DNA from: Acidovorax facilis
GTDB lineage: Bacteria; Pseudomonadota; Gammaproteobacteria; Burkholderiales; Burkholderiaceae_C
Assembly (NCBI RefSeq): GCF_023913775.1
Contig: NZ_JAMXAX010000005.1
Location: forward strand, 1 to 64,000
Direction of reading: 5' to 3'
DNA: 64,000 nucleotides
The notes under the pieces were generated by a model, which was not told the origin of the DNA, ran no database searches, and saw only the letters and a program-made list of their open reading frames with translations. Positions 54,131 to 63,538 of the stretch are shown one piece after another. Position numbers and translations under genes: made by a program. Position 1 is the first letter of the stretch. Every line of letters begins with the position of its first letter.

Positions 54131-55459
54131 ATGAATTCCACTACAACCACTACTGTCGCTTCCAGCGCCACGTCGCACTACCGGTTCAAGCCCTGGAACG
54201 TCGGGCGCCTCATCATCTGGACGTTGTTCGCGGTCATGCTCATCGTGGCGCCCATGCTGTTTCGCAGCAGCCTGGCGCTGACCATGCTCTCGCAGATCGG
54301 CTACCTGATCATCATCTGCCTGTCCTACAACATCCTGCTGGGGCAGGGCGGCATGCTGAGCTTTGGCCATGCGGTCTACACCGGCCTGGGTTCGTTCATC
54401 GCCATTCATGCAATGAACATGGCCACCAAGGGCTCTGTGCACATTCCGCTGGTTTTCATTCCACTGGTGGGCGGCCTGGCAGGGGCATTTTTTGCCATCC
54501 TGCTCGGTTTTGTCACTACCAAGAAGTCGGGCACCACCTTCGCAATGATCACGCTGGGTATTGGCGAACTGGTGGCCTCCATGGCGCTGATGTTCCCCGA
54601 GTTCTTCGGCGGAGAAGGCGGCATCACCACGGACCGGGTGTATGGCAAAGCCTTCTTTGGCATCACTTTCGGGCCTGCGATTCAGGTGTACTACCTGATT
54701 GCAGCGTACTGTTTTGTCTGCACTGCCGCCATGTTTGCATTCACCGGCACGCCGCTGGGCCGCATCCTGAACGCTGTGCGCGACAACCCCGAGCGCGTCG
54801 AGTTCATCGGCTACAACACTCAGCGTGTGCGCTACTTCGCATTCATCATCGCGGGCTTTTTTGCCGGTATCGGAGGTGGGCTGGCCACAATCAACTTCGA
54901 GATCATCACGGGAGCTGACAGCCTGAGCGTGATTCGCTCCGGCGGCTACCTGCTGTTCACATTCCTCGGGGGGGCAACGTTCTTCTTCGGCCCCATCATC
55001 GGCGCGGTGCTGTTGGTGCTGGCATCGGTGTTGCTGTCCGAACTGTCCAAGGCATGGTTGTTGTACCTGGGCCTGGTGTTCCTGTTCATGGTGATGTATG
55101 CGCCCGGAGGCATTGCCAGCCTGATCATGATGAACCTGCGGCTGGCCAAGTACGGCAAGCTGCGTCAGCTCTGGAGTTCTTACCTGGCGCTGGGCGGCAC
55201 GGCGCTGGTGGGGGTGATGGGCGCAGCCTGCATGATCGAGATGACCTACCACCTGCAGCTCAACGCGGCCCTGGGGCCAGAACTGACGTTCCTAGGGGCC
55301 ACGCTCAATGCCGCGGGCTTTACGAGCTGGTTTGGCGCCATTTTCGTGATGGTCACGGGCTTTGGACTTTTTGAACTCTGCCGCCGCCAGTTCCTGCGGC
55401 AGTGGAGCACGATCCAGGAAGAGATCGAACATGAAATCAAGCGTGGGGAGGCGCTGTAA
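54131..55459 (+). CDS. Liv-type ABC transporter permease (LivM-like), with C-terminal extension
   Basis: The 442-residue protein is about 100 residues longer than typical LivM. The canonical part ends near residue 335 after the VMYAPGGIASLIMM block. An extra segment then carries two more hydrophobic helices (SYLALGGTALVGVMGAACM and SWFGAIFVMVTGFGLFEL) and a charged tail. The core has LSFGHAVYTGLGSF and AVRDNPERVEFIGYN. The function of the extension is unknown. It precedes the ATPase genes. Confidence 0.92.
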   Translation: MNSTTTTTVASSATSHYRFKPWNVGRLIIWTLFAVMLIVAPMLFRSSLALTMLSQIGYLIIICLSYNILLGQGGMLSFGHAVYTGLGSFIAIHAMNMATKGSVHIPLVFIPLVGGLAGAFFAILLGFVTTKKSGTTFAMITLGIGELVASMALMFPEFFGGEGGITTDRVYGKAFFGITFGPAIQVYYLIAAYCFVCTAAMFAFTGTPLGRILNAVRDNPERVEFIGYNTQRVRYFAFIIAGFFAGIGGGLATINFEIITGADSLSVIRSGGYLLFTFLGGATFFFGPIIGAVLLVLASVLLSELSKAWLLYLGLVFLFMVMYAPGGIASLIMMNLRLAKYGKLRQLWSSYLALGGTALVGVMGAACMIEMTYHLQLNAALGPELTFLGATLNAAGFTSWFGAIFVMVTGFGLFELCRRQFLRQWSTIQEEIEHEIKRGEAL

Positions 55460-55461
55460 AC

Positions 55462-56256
55462 ATGGCAGCTGACAACCCAACCAACACCACCTATGCCCTG
55501 GAACTGCGCGACCTGCGCAAGAGCTTTGGCAAGACGGAAATTATCCGTGGCGTTAACCTGTCCGTGGCCTCGGGCGAACGCGTGGCCATCATCGGCCCCA
55601 ATGGCGCGGGCAAGTCCACGCTGTTCAATCTCATCAGTGGGCGTTTTGCGCCCACAAGCGGGGATGTGATCCTCAATGGCCAGCGCATCAACGGGCTGGC
55701 GCCGTACGAGATCAACCGCAAGGGGCTGTCGCGCAGCTTCCAGATCACGAACATCTTTCCCAAGCTCTCGGTGTTCGAGAACCTGCGCTGCGGTGTGCTC
55801 TGGAGCATGGGCTACAAGTACACGTTCCTGCGTTTCCTGTCGAACCTGCACGATGCCAATGAGCGCGCCAAGCAGCTCATGGAAATGATCAAGCTCGACA
55901 AGAAGCGCGACACGCTGGCGATGAACCTCACCTATGCCGAGCAGCGCGCGCTGGAGATCGGCATCACCATCGCGGGTGGTGCCAACGTGATCCTGCTCGA
56001 CGAGCCCACGGCCGGCATGAGCAAGACCGAGACCACGCGCTTCATCCACCTCATCAAGGAAGTGACCGAAGGCCGCACGCTGCTGACGGTGGAGCATGAC
56101 ATGGGCGTGGTCTTTGGCCTGGCGGACAAGATTGCTGTGGTGGTCTATGGCGAGGTCATTGCCTATGACACGCCCGACAAGGTGCGCGCCAACCAGCGCG
56201 TGCAGGAGGCCTATCTGGGCTCTGTCGTTGCGGACGAGCAAGGGGCGGGACATTGA
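55462..56256 (+). CDS. Liv-type ABC transporter ATPase (LivG-like)
   Basis: The 264-residue ATPase has Walker A GPNGAGKST, the GLSRSFQITNIFPKL block typical of LivG, signature-type LTYAEQRALEIGI (no LSGG, as usual for this subfamily), Walker B VILLDEPTAGMS and switch His in VEHDMGVV. The start is two bases after the permease stop; the LivF-like gene begins one base after its stop. Confidence 0.93.
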   Translation: MAADNPTNTTYALELRDLRKSFGKTEIIRGVNLSVASGERVAIIGPNGAGKSTLFNLISGRFAPTSGDVILNGQRINGLAPYEINRKGLSRSFQITNIFPKLSVFENLRCGVLWSMGYKYTFLRFLSNLHDANERAKQLMEMIKLDKKRDTLAMNLTYAEQRALEIGITIAGGANVILLDEPTAGMSKTETTRFIHLIKEVTEGRTLLTVEHDMGVVFGLADKIAVVVYGEVIAYDTPDKVRANQRVQEAYLGSVVADEQGAGH

Positions 56257-56257
56257 C

Positions 56258-56953
56258 ATGCTGAAAATCGAAAATCTCCACGCCTATTACGGCAAGAGCC
56301 ATGTGCTGCATGGCGTGACCTTCGACGTACAACCCGGTGAAATCGTGGCCCTGCTGGGGCGTAACGGCTCGGGCCGTTCCACCACCGCCAAGGCCATCAT
56401 GGGCCTGGTGGACTGGGAGGGCACGCTGAACTGGAAGGGGCAGGACCTCAACGGCAAGAAGGCTTACGAGATCGCCCACCTGGGGGTGGGCTACGTGCCC
56501 GAAAGCCGCGATGTGTTCCCCAACCTCACCGTGCACCAGAACTTGCTGCTGGGCCAGAAAGGCAAAGGCAAGAGTAGCCGCTGGTCGTTTGACGACATGT
56601 ACGAGATGTTCCCGCGCCTCAAGGAGCGCCAGCACACCGAGGCGGGCGTGATGTCGGGCGGCGAGCAGCAGATGCTTACGCTGTGCCGCACCCTGATGGG
56701 CGACCCCGACCTGATCATCATCGACGAGCCCACCGAAGGCCTGGCCCCAAAGATTGTCGAGCTGGTGGGGCAGTACCTGCAGACCATCAAGGCGCGGGGT
56801 ATCTCGGTGCTGCTGATCGAGCAGAAGCTGACCATTGCCATGAAGATCTCGGACCGCGCGCTGGTCATGGGGCACGGCTCGATCGTGTTCCAGGGCACAC
56901 CGGACAGCCTGCGGGCCGACAACTACATCCGCAAGGAATGGCTGGAGGTATGA
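56258..56953 (+). CDS. Liv-type ABC transporter ATPase (LivF-like) with Arg in Walker A
   Basis: The 231-residue ATPase has signature MSGGEQQML, Walker B LIIIDEPTEGLAP and Q-loop region YVPESRDVFPNLT. Its Walker A reads GRNGSGRST: the invariant Lys is Arg (codon CGT). In most ATPases this change reduces hydrolysis, so the partner LivG-like subunit may carry the catalytic site. The frame is otherwise intact. It ends the transporter operon. Confidence 0.93.
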   Translation: MLKIENLHAYYGKSHVLHGVTFDVQPGEIVALLGRNGSGRSTTAKAIMGLVDWEGTLNWKGQDLNGKKAYEIAHLGVGYVPESRDVFPNLTVHQNLLLGQKGKGKSSRWSFDDMYEMFPRLKERQHTEAGVMSGGEQQMLTLCRTLMGDPDLIIIDEPTEGLAPKIVELVGQYLQTIKARGISVLLIEQKLTIAMKISDRALVMGHGSIVFQGTPDSLRADNYIRKEWLEV

Positions 56954-57060
56954 AAGCCCCCCTGAGTCGCTTCGCGCCTTCCCCCCAAAGGGGGGACGCC
57001 CCCAGCGCGGCGGGGCGGCCCTTGCGCGGGGGCACTGGCCTTGGCCGCGCCGGTCTCACC
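56954..57060. repeat. GC-rich intergenic repeat after the LivF-like gene
   Basis: A GC-rich block with the hairpin TCCCCCC/GGGGGGA (56980-56996, AAA loop) and a GCCCCC/GGGGGC pair at its ends. It resembles GC-rich intergenic repeats often seen in Comamonadaceae. No gene. A weaker hairpin AGGCGCC/GGCGCCT lies downstream at about 57098-57124 and may end the upstream operon. Confidence 0.55.
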
Positions 57061-57180
57061 GGCTGCGGGCCGTGCCCCAGCCTGTGATTGGCCAATAGAG
57101 GCGCCTGGAATCCCCATGGCGCCTTCTTTATGTCCGGTGGAGCCGTTTGGCGGCGACAGCCTTGTCCCGCCCGGGACAAA

Positions 57181-57193
57181 TTGACACTGTCAA
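57181..57193. promoter_or_regulatory. Inverted repeat TTGACA/TGTCAA upstream of the acyl-CoA operon
   Basis: TTGACACTGTCAA is a 6-bp inverted repeat with one central base. A TACAAT -10-like box is at 57210-57215, but spacing from TTGACA (23 bp) is too long, so the repeat is better read as an operator than as a -35 box. Confidence 0.4.
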
Positions 57194-57268
57194 TGTCACG
57201 CGAAGTCTCTACAATAAAAACGCACGACCGTTCTTTTTCACTTTTCCAAGCAAGCAAGGAACACCAGC

Positions 57269-59368
57269 ATGACCGCTGAATACAAAGTCCACGGCTCCGT
57301 TGCCGTGATCACCATGGCCAACCCTCCCGTCAACGGACTGGGCCTGGCGACCCGCCAAGGCATCGTGGACGGCCTTGGCCGTGCCAATGCCGATGCAGCG
57401 GTCACGTCCATCGTGATCACCGGTGCCGGTGGTGCGTTCTCTGGCGGCGCCGACATCAAGGAGTTCGGCACCGACAAGTCGCTGCAAGAACCCAACCTGC
57501 TGTCGGTGATTGCCGCCATTGAAAACTCGGCCAAGCCTGTCGTGGCCGCCATGCACAGCGTGGCCATGGGCGGCGGGCTGGAGCTGGCCCTGGGTTGCCA
57601 CTACCGCATTGCGGCGCCTGGCTGCTCGATTGCACTGCCCGAAGTCAAGCTGGGCCTGATCCCCGGCGCGGGCGGCACGCAGCGCCTGCCCCGCGTGATT
57701 GGTGTTGAAGCCGCGCTCAACCTCATCGTGAGCGGCGAGCCCGTGAAGAGCGAAATGATTGGCGCCGTGCCCGGCCAGAAGCTGTTTGACAAGATGGCAG
57801 CGTCGGCCGAATCGCTGGCCGCAGAAGCCCTGGCATTCGCGCAGAGCGTGGCCGATGCCCGCCCGCTGCCCCTGGTGCGCAACTTCCCCTGCAAGCACCC
57901 CGAAGGCGACGCGTACTTCCAGTTCGCGCGCAACATGGTCAAGGGCATGGCCAAGAACTTCCCCGCACCCGCCAAGTGCGTGGACGCTGTTGAAGCCGCC
58001 ACCAAGAAGAAGTTTGCCGAAGGCATGCTGGTCGAGCGCGAGATCTTTATCAACCTGATGTGGACGCCGGAGTCGCGTGCATTGCGCCACCTGTTCATGG
58101 CCGAGCGTGCGGCGAGCAAGATCCCTGATGTCGCATCCGACACCCCCAAGCGCGACATCAAGCTGGTGGGCGTGATTGGCGCGGGCACCATGGGCGGCGG
58201 CATTTCCATGAACTTCCTGAACGCAGGCATCCCCGTCAAGATCCTGGAAATGAAGCAGGAAGCCCTGGACCGTGGCGTGGCCACGATCAAGAAGAACTAC
58301 GAAGCCCAGGTCAAGAAGGGAAAGCTCAAGCAGGACAAGTACGAGCAGCGCATGGCCCTGCTGAGCACCACGCTGAGCTACGACGATCTCAAGGACTGCG
58401 ACCTCATCATCGAAGCCGTGTTCGAAGAGATGGGCGTCAAGGAAGCCGTGTTCAAGCAACTCGACGCTGTGGCCAAGCCTGGCGCCATTCTGGCTTCCAA
58501 CACCTCCACGCTCGACGTGGACAAGATCGCAGCGTTTACCAAGCGTCCGCAGGACGTGGTGGGCATGCACTTCTTCAGCCCTGCCAACGTGATGAAGCTG
58601 CTGGAAGTGGTGCGTGGCAAGGAGACCGCCAAGGACGTGCTGGCCACGGTGATGGCCATCGGCAAGAAGATCAAGAAGACTTCAGTGGTCTCGGGCGTGT
58701 GCGATGGTTTCATCGGCAACCGCATGATCGAGCAGTACAGCCGCCAGGCTGGCTTCCTGCTGGACGAAGGCTGCACGCCCCAGCAGGTGGACAAGGCCAT
58801 CGAAAAGTTTGGCTTTGCCATGGGTCCGTTCCGCATGGGCGACCTGGCGGGCAACGACATTGGCTGGGCCATCCGCAAGCGCCGCTCCGTCGAACGTGCC
58901 GACATGAAGTACAGCCGCACGGCCGACAAGCTGTGTGAACTGGGCCGCTTCGGCCAGAAGACCGGCGCAGGCTGGTACGACTACCAGGCCGGCAAGCGTG
59001 ACGCGATCCCGAGCGACCTGGTCAACAAGATGATCGAAGACCATCGCAAGGAACTGGGCATCACGCCGCGCAAGATTTCGGACGAAGAAATCGTGCAGCG
59101 CCTGGTGTTCGCCCTGGTCAACGAAGGCGCGCACATCCTGGAAGACGGCATCGCCAGCAAGTCCGGCGACATCGACATGGTGTACTTGACCGGCTACGGT
59201 TTCCCCATCCACCGTGGCGGCCCCATGCACTACGCCAGCGAAGTGGGTCTGTTCAACGTGGTGCAGGCCATGGACCGTTTTGCCAAGAACCCGCTGGATG
59301 ACGCAGCGTTCTGGAAGCCCGCTCCGCTGCTGGCCAAGCTGGCCGCCGAAGGCAAGGCCTTCCAGTAA
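57269..59368 (+). CDS. Bifunctional enoyl-CoA hydratase / 3-hydroxyacyl-CoA dehydrogenase
   Basis: The 699-residue protein performs two beta-oxidation steps. The N-terminal crotonase domain has GAGGAFSGGADIKEFG and the catalytic-loop GLIPGAGGTQRLPRV with its Glu upstream in PEVKLG. The C-terminal dehydrogenase has the NAD fold GVIGAGTMGGGI near residue 306 and the HFFSPANVMKLLEV block with catalytic His. Architecture matches FadJ/FadB-like monocistronic enzymes. The thiolase gene follows after 40 bp. Confidence 0.95.
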   Translation: MTAEYKVHGSVAVITMANPPVNGLGLATRQGIVDGLGRANADAAVTSIVITGAGGAFSGGADIKEFGTDKSLQEPNLLSVIAAIENSAKPVVAAMHSVAMGGGLELALGCHYRIAAPGCSIALPEVKLGLIPGAGGTQRLPRVIGVEAALNLIVSGEPVKSEMIGAVPGQKLFDKMAASAESLAAEALAFAQSVADARPLPLVRNFPCKHPEGDAYFQFARNMVKGMAKNFPAPAKCVDAVEAATKKKFAEGMLVEREIFINLMWTPESRALRHLFMAERAASKIPDVASDTPKRDIKLVGVIGAGTMGGGISMNFLNAGIPVKILEMKQEALDRGVATIKKNYEAQVKKGKLKQDKYEQRMALLSTTLSYDDLKDCDLIIEAVFEEMGVKEAVFKQLDAVAKPGAILASNTSTLDVDKIAAFTKRPQDVVGMHFFSPANVMKLLEVVRGKETAKDVLATVMAIGKKIKKTSVVSGVCDGFIGNRMIEQYSRQAGFLLDEGCTPQQVDKAIEKFGFAMGPFRMGDLAGNDIGWAIRKRRSVERADMKYSRTADKLCELGRFGQKTGAGWYDYQAGKRDAIPSDLVNKMIEDHRKELGITPRKISDEEIVQRLVFALVNEGAHILEDGIASKSGDIDMVYLTGYGFPIHRGGPMHYASEVGLFNVVQAMDRFAKNPLDDAAFWKPAPLLAKLAAEGKAFQ

Positions 59369-59408
59369 ATAGCCGCGTGCACCCATCCACAGAATCAAAG
59401 GAATTCAC

Positions 59409-60584
59409 ATGACCTCCGCAGTGATTGTTTCTACCGCCCGCACGCCGCTCGCCAAGAGCTGGAAGGGTTCTTTCAACATGACGCATGGCGCCACCCTGGG
59501 CGGCCATGCCGTGCAGCACGCCGTGTTGCGCGCCGGCATTGATGGCGCTGACGTGGACGACGTCATCATGGGTTGCGCGACACCCGAAGGTGCCACAGGC
59601 AGCAACATCGCGCGCCAGATCGCCCTGAAGGCCGGCCTGCCCATCACCGCCTCCGGTGTCACCGTCAACCGCTTCTGCTCGTCGGGCCTGCAGACCATTG
59701 CCATGGCCGCCCAGCGCATCATCGCTGGCGAAGCCGATGTGTTCGTGGCCGGTGGTGTCGAAAGCATCTCCTGCGTGCAGCAGGAGATGAACCTGCACAT
59801 GATCCAGGACCTGGCCTTGGCCAAGCAAAAGCCCGAGATCTACTGGAGCATGCTGCAGACCGCCGAGCAAGTGGCCAAGCGCTACAACATCGGCCGCGAA
59901 GCCATGGACGAATACGGTGCCGCCAGCCAGCAGAAGGCTTGCGCAGCGCAGGCCGCTGGCTTGTTCGACGCAGAAATCGCCCCCATCACGGTGACGGCCG
60001 GTGTGGCCGACAAAACGCTGGGCCTGATCACCAAGCAGGTCACCGTGAGCAAGGATGAAGGCACACGCGAAGGCACCACGGTAGAAGCCATCAGCGGCCT
60101 GCGCTCGGCGCTGCCTGGCGGTTTGATCTCTGCCGGCAACGCCAGCCAGTTCTCCGACGGCGCCGGCGCCTGCGTGGTGACCAGCGAAGAGTACGCCAGC
60201 AAGAAGGGCCTCAAGCCCCTGGGCCGCTTCCTCGGCTTTGCGGTGGCAGGTTGCGAGCCCGACGAAATGGGCATCGGCCCCGTGTTTGCCGTGCCCAAGG
60301 TGCTGAAAAAGCTGGGCCTCACGGTGCAGGACATCGACCTGTGGGAGCTGAACGAAGCCTTTGCCGTGCAGGTGCTGTACTGCCGCGACAAGCTGGGCAT
60401 TCCGGCCGACCGCCTGAACGTCAACGGCGGCGCGATTGCCGTGGGCCACCCCTACGGTGTGTCGGGCCAGCGCCTCACGGGCCACGCGCTTATCGAAGGC
60501 AAGCGCCGTGGTGCGAAGAAGGTGTGCGTGACGATGTGCATTGGTGGCGGCATGGGCGCTGCGGGCATTTTCGAAGTGCTGTAA
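59409..60584 (+). CDS. Acetyl-CoA acyltransferase (thiolase)
   Basis: The 391-residue thiolase completes beta-oxidation by cleaving 3-ketoacyl-CoA. Nucleophilic Cys90 is in NRFCSSGLQ; His is in [16 protein letters not shown], and the second Cys is in [14 protein letters not shown]. The long C-terminal block [10 protein letters not shown] is intact. It is in an operon with the preceding hydratase/dehydrogenase. Fatty-acid chain preference cannot be assigned. Confidence 0.95.
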   Translation: MTSAVIVSTARTPLAKSWKGSFNMTHGATLGGHAVQHAVLRAGIDGADVDDVIMGCATPEGATGSNIARQIALKAGLPITASGVTVNRFCSSGLQTIAMAAQRIIAGEADVFVAGGVESISCVQQEMNLHMIQDLALAKQKPEIYWSMLQTAEQVAKRYNIGREAMDEYGAASQQKACAAQAAGLFDAEIAPITVTAGVADKTLGLITKQVTVSKDEGTREGTTVEAISGLRSALPGGLISAGNASQFSDGAGACVVTSEEYASKKGLKPLGRFLGFAVAGCEPDEMGIGPVFAVPKVLKKLGLTVQDIDLWELNEAFAVQVLYCRDKLGIPADRLNVNGGAIAVGHPYGVSGQRLTGHALIEGKRRGAKKVCVTMCIGGGMGAAGIFEVL

Positions 60585-60936
60585 AACTTGGCTTGGGGCG
60601 GCGCAACAGGCGGCACCTACACGTGTTTCCTGTGCGCTTGCCCCTTTGTGGGTGGCGCAAGCAGCAGTGGTGGGGCCCATGGGCGGACCGCATGTGTTGG
60701 CTCTCCGCACAGCAAATTTCAGATGGATGCCTGAACTACCGGTAGAAGGGGATGAGAGGAAGACACCAGGGCCCAGCAGTGCCGGGGGGGTGAAGAGGCG
60801 CTGGCTACAAATTGTTGCTTTGCCGGGGCATGATGCGCCCCTCGGCGCGGTTGGCGCGGGCAGAATCCGCGCGACCACCGGCTTGCCTGTGGCCCTGAAC
60901 CACTCTCCTTTCTCCATCCCGAACCCGGTACCTCCC
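60585..60936. other. Gene-free stretch after the thiolase gene
   Basis: No gene supported; an open frame continues but lacks a start with ribosome-binding site. A GC hairpin, GGGGC and GCCCC around 60825-60841, is the only structure seen. A promoter for the downstream secreted protein probably lies here. Confidence 0.4.
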
Positions 60937-61419
60937 ATGCGTTGTCTGCTTCCTTCCTTTCGCCACTGTGTCGCCCTCTCGGCCCTTGCCGTTGCATGCG
61001 GTGCCCATGCCCAGAGCCAGACTTACAAGCTCCAGCTGCCGCTGGAGTCGGACTCCGACGTGGTTTTGCAGGACATCGTGGTGGACGCCAAACAGACGCG
61101 GGTGACGCTTGCCGTCAAGAACACCACCGATGAATCGTTCGAGGCCTGTGCACAACCCACCGGCTCGCCCGATGCGTTCACGCTCAAGGACCTGGGCACC
61201 GGCACCGTGCTGCAGCAGTTGTCGATTGGAGGCCTGTCTTTCTGCAACGTGAAGATGGATGTGGTCAAGCCCGGCCGCAACAAGCTCGTCAAGATCACGT
61301 TCCCGCCACTGCCTGCAGGTGCCACACGCCTGCAGCTCGGAGAAGCCAATTGCCAGCCCAAGCCCGATTCGGACATGGACTACTGGTGTTTCAAGAACAT
61401 CGTGCTGCCTGCACGCTGA
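60937..61419 (+). CDS. Secreted protein of unknown function
   Basis: The 160-residue product has a signal peptide (cleavage after GAHAQ) and a mature chain of alternating beta strands with six cysteines, e.g. CAQPTGS, SFCNVKMDV, ANCQPK and WCFKN. It has no recognised domain. The strand pattern (TLAVKNTTDESFEACAQP and LVKITFPPLPAGATRLQL, in parts) suggests an immunoglobulin-like fold. The short spacing (56 bp) to the acyl-CoA dehydrogenase may indicate co-transcription, but no functional link is evident. Confidence 0.78.
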   Translation: MRCLLPSFRHCVALSALAVACGAHAQSQTYKLQLPLESDSDVVLQDIVVDAKQTRVTLAVKNTTDESFEACAQPTGSPDAFTLKDLGTGTVLQQLSIGGLSFCNVKMDVVKPGRNKLVKITFPPLPAGATRLQLGEANCQPKPDSDMDYWCFKNIVLPAR

Positions 61420-61475
61420 GGCCCTATCAGGCCATTGGAGATCGGGCATGCACGCAGCCACAAGGAGACCTTCTG

Positions 61476-63329
61476 ATGACCCTGCGTTCCACGCTCGACT
61501 TTCTGCTGTATGACTGGCTCGATGCCCAGTCCCTCACGGCCCGCACGCGTTTTGCAGACCACTCGCGCGAAACCTTCGATGCGGTGCTCGACACCTGCGA
61601 GCGCATCGCTCGCGAGAAGTACGCGCCCTTCAACCGCACCGTAGACATCGAGGAGCCACACTTCGACGGTGAAAAGGTCATCCTGCCCCAGGCGACTTAC
61701 GAGGCGCGCAAGGCCTACGCGGAATCCGGCCTGTTGTCGGCCGCGCAGGACTACGAGGTCGGCGGCATGCAGCTGCCCTATGCCGTCGAGGCGGCCGCCA
61801 ACAGCTTCTTTGCGGTGGCATCCATCAGCATCGGCTCGAACCTGCTGACTTCGGGCAACGCCAACCTGCTCATGGTGCATGGCACCGAGGCGCAAAAGCA
61901 GGTGTTTGCACTCAATGAATTCAACGGGCGTTGGTCGGGCACCATGTGTCTGTCCGAGCCGCAGGCGGGCTCCTCGCTGTCGGATGTGGCCACGCGCGCA
62001 GTGCCTGATGGCGATGGCTTCGAGGCCGACCCATTGGGTGCAAGGTATCGCCTCACGGGCAACAAGATGTGGATCAGCTCGGGCGACCATGAGCTGACCG
62101 AAAACATCGTGCACCTGGTGCTGGCCAAGATCCCGGGGCCGGACGGCAAGCTGGTGCCGGGCACCAAGGGCATCTCGTTGTTCATCGTGCCCAAGAAACT
62201 GGTGGACACCGAAGGCAAGCTCACCGGCGTGCGCAACGACGTGGCGCTGGCGGGCCTCAACCACAAGCTGGGCTGGCGCGGTACCACCAACACGCTGCTT
62301 AATTTCGGTGAAGGCAGGTTCCCGGTTGAGGGCAAGGCCGGGGCCGTGGGCTACCTGGTGGGCCAGCCCGGCAAGGGCCTGCACTGCATGTTCCACATGA
62401 TGAACGAGGCGCGCATTGGCATCGGCATGGCCGCCACCATGCTGGGGCTGGCGGGCTACTACGCCAGCCTGGACTACGCCAGGAACCGGCCCCAGGGGCG
62501 CCCGGTGCAGGGCCCCAAGGATGGCGCTGCTGCCGTGGTCAAGGACGCCGCCCAGCCCCAGGTGCGCATCATCGAACACGCCGACGTCAAGCGCATGCTG
62601 CTGGCCCAGAAGTCGTATGGCGAAGGGGCGCTCGCGCTCAACCTGTTTTGCGCCAAGCTGGTGGACGAGCAGCACACGGGCGACGCGGCGACGGCCGACG
62701 AAGCCCGCCTGCTGCTGGAGGTGCTCACCCCCATTGCCAAGAGCTGGCCCAGCGAGTTCTGCCTGGAGGCCAACTCATTGGCCATCCAGATCCATGGTGG
62801 CTATGGCTACACCCGCGACTTCCCGGTGGAGCAGTACTGGCGCGACAACCGCCTGAACATGATCCACGAAGGCACCCACGGCATCCAGGCCATGGACCTG
62901 CTCGGCCGCAAGGTGCTGATGGAAGGCGGCCGCGGCCTGCAACTGCTGGCCGGGCGCATCAACGCCACCATCGAACGTGCGATCCAGGTGCCCGCACTGG
63001 CGGCCCATGCCAACGCGCTGGGCAAGGCGCTGCAGGACGTGGGCGCCGCCACCAAGGCCGCCTGGGCCACGGGCCAGCCTGCCGATGCGCTGGCCAATGC
63101 CGTGCCCTACATGCAGGCCTTTGGCCACACGGTGCTCGCCTGGGTTTGGCTGGACGTGGCCCTGGCCACGCTGGCCCGGGATGCCGATCTGGCCCAGCCC
63201 GCGAGCGTGGGACGCATGGGCGGCATGCGCTTTTTCTTCCACTACGAGCTGCCCAAGATCGGTGCCTGGCTGCAGGTGGTGAGCACGCGCGATGCCACCT
63301 GCGCGGCCTTCCCTGAAGAGGCATTTTGA
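61476..63329 (+). CDS. Acyl-CoA dehydrogenase with C-terminal extension
   Basis: The 617-residue flavoprotein catalyses the first step of beta-oxidation. It has the FAD-binding TMCLSEPQAGSSLSDV, the NKMWISSGDHEL block, and the RDNRLNMIHEGTHGIQAMDLLGRK block that includes the usual catalytic Glu region. The C-terminal 120 residues form the extra helical domain of DmdC/FadE-like enzymes. Start ATG 61476 follows AAGGAG; the small membrane-protein gene begins at its stop codon. Confidence 0.93.
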   Translation: MTLRSTLDFLLYDWLDAQSLTARTRFADHSRETFDAVLDTCERIAREKYAPFNRTVDIEEPHFDGEKVILPQATYEARKAYAESGLLSAAQDYEVGGMQLPYAVEAAANSFFAVASISIGSNLLTSGNANLLMVHGTEAQKQVFALNEFNGRWSGTMCLSEPQAGSSLSDVATRAVPDGDGFEADPLGARYRLTGNKMWISSGDHELTENIVHLVLAKIPGPDGKLVPGTKGISLFIVPKKLVDTEGKLTGVRNDVALAGLNHKLGWRGTTNTLLNFGEGRFPVEGKAGAVGYLVGQPGKGLHCMFHMMNEARIGIGMAATMLGLAGYYASLDYARNRPQGRPVQGPKDGAAAVVKDAAQPQVRIIEHADVKRMLLAQKSYGEGALALNLFCAKLVDEQHTGDAATADEARLLLEVLTPIAKSWPSEFCLEANSLAIQIHGGYGYTRDFPVEQYWRDNRLNMIHEGTHGIQAMDLLGRKVLMEGGRGLQLLAGRINATIERAIQVPALAAHANALGKALQDVGAATKAAWATGQPADALANAVPYMQAFGHTVLAWVWLDVALATLARDADLAQPASVGRMGGMRFFFHYELPKIGAWLQVVSTRDATCAAFPEEAF

Positions 63330-63538
63330 TGGCGGCGCAACTCACCCTGCAACGCCTGCACAAGCTCATCTGGCTGCTGATTTACGGCGGGTTGCTCACG
63401 CTGATACTGGGCATCGCCACCGCCCGCACCGATCAGGCTCTGGGCTGGAGCCTCATCGTGGGCGGCGGGGTGCTGGCCGTGGTGGGTGTGGTGCTGATCG
63501 CGGTGCGGGCCCGGTTGCACACCGACCCCGGCCCTTAG
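63329..63538 (+). CDS. Small two-helix membrane protein
   Basis: A 69-residue protein starts at ATG 63329, overlapping the dehydrogenase stop by one base. Two hydrophobic segments (LIWLLIYGGLLTLILGIA and WSLIVGGGVLAVVGVVLIAV) are separated by ATARTDQALG. The stop codon is formed at the junction with a MITE-like insertion (63538). Probably a membrane partner or helper of unknown function, translationally coupled to the dehydrogenase. Confidence 0.75.
   Translation: MAAQLTLQRLHKLIWLLIYGGLLTLILGIATARTDQALGWSLIVGGGVLAVVGVVLIAVRARLHTDPGP

Noticed and set aside
57181-57215. Sigma-70 promoter with TTGACA and TACAAT
   Set aside because: The 23-bp spacing is outside the usual 16-18 bp, so TTGACA was taken as part of an inverted repeat.
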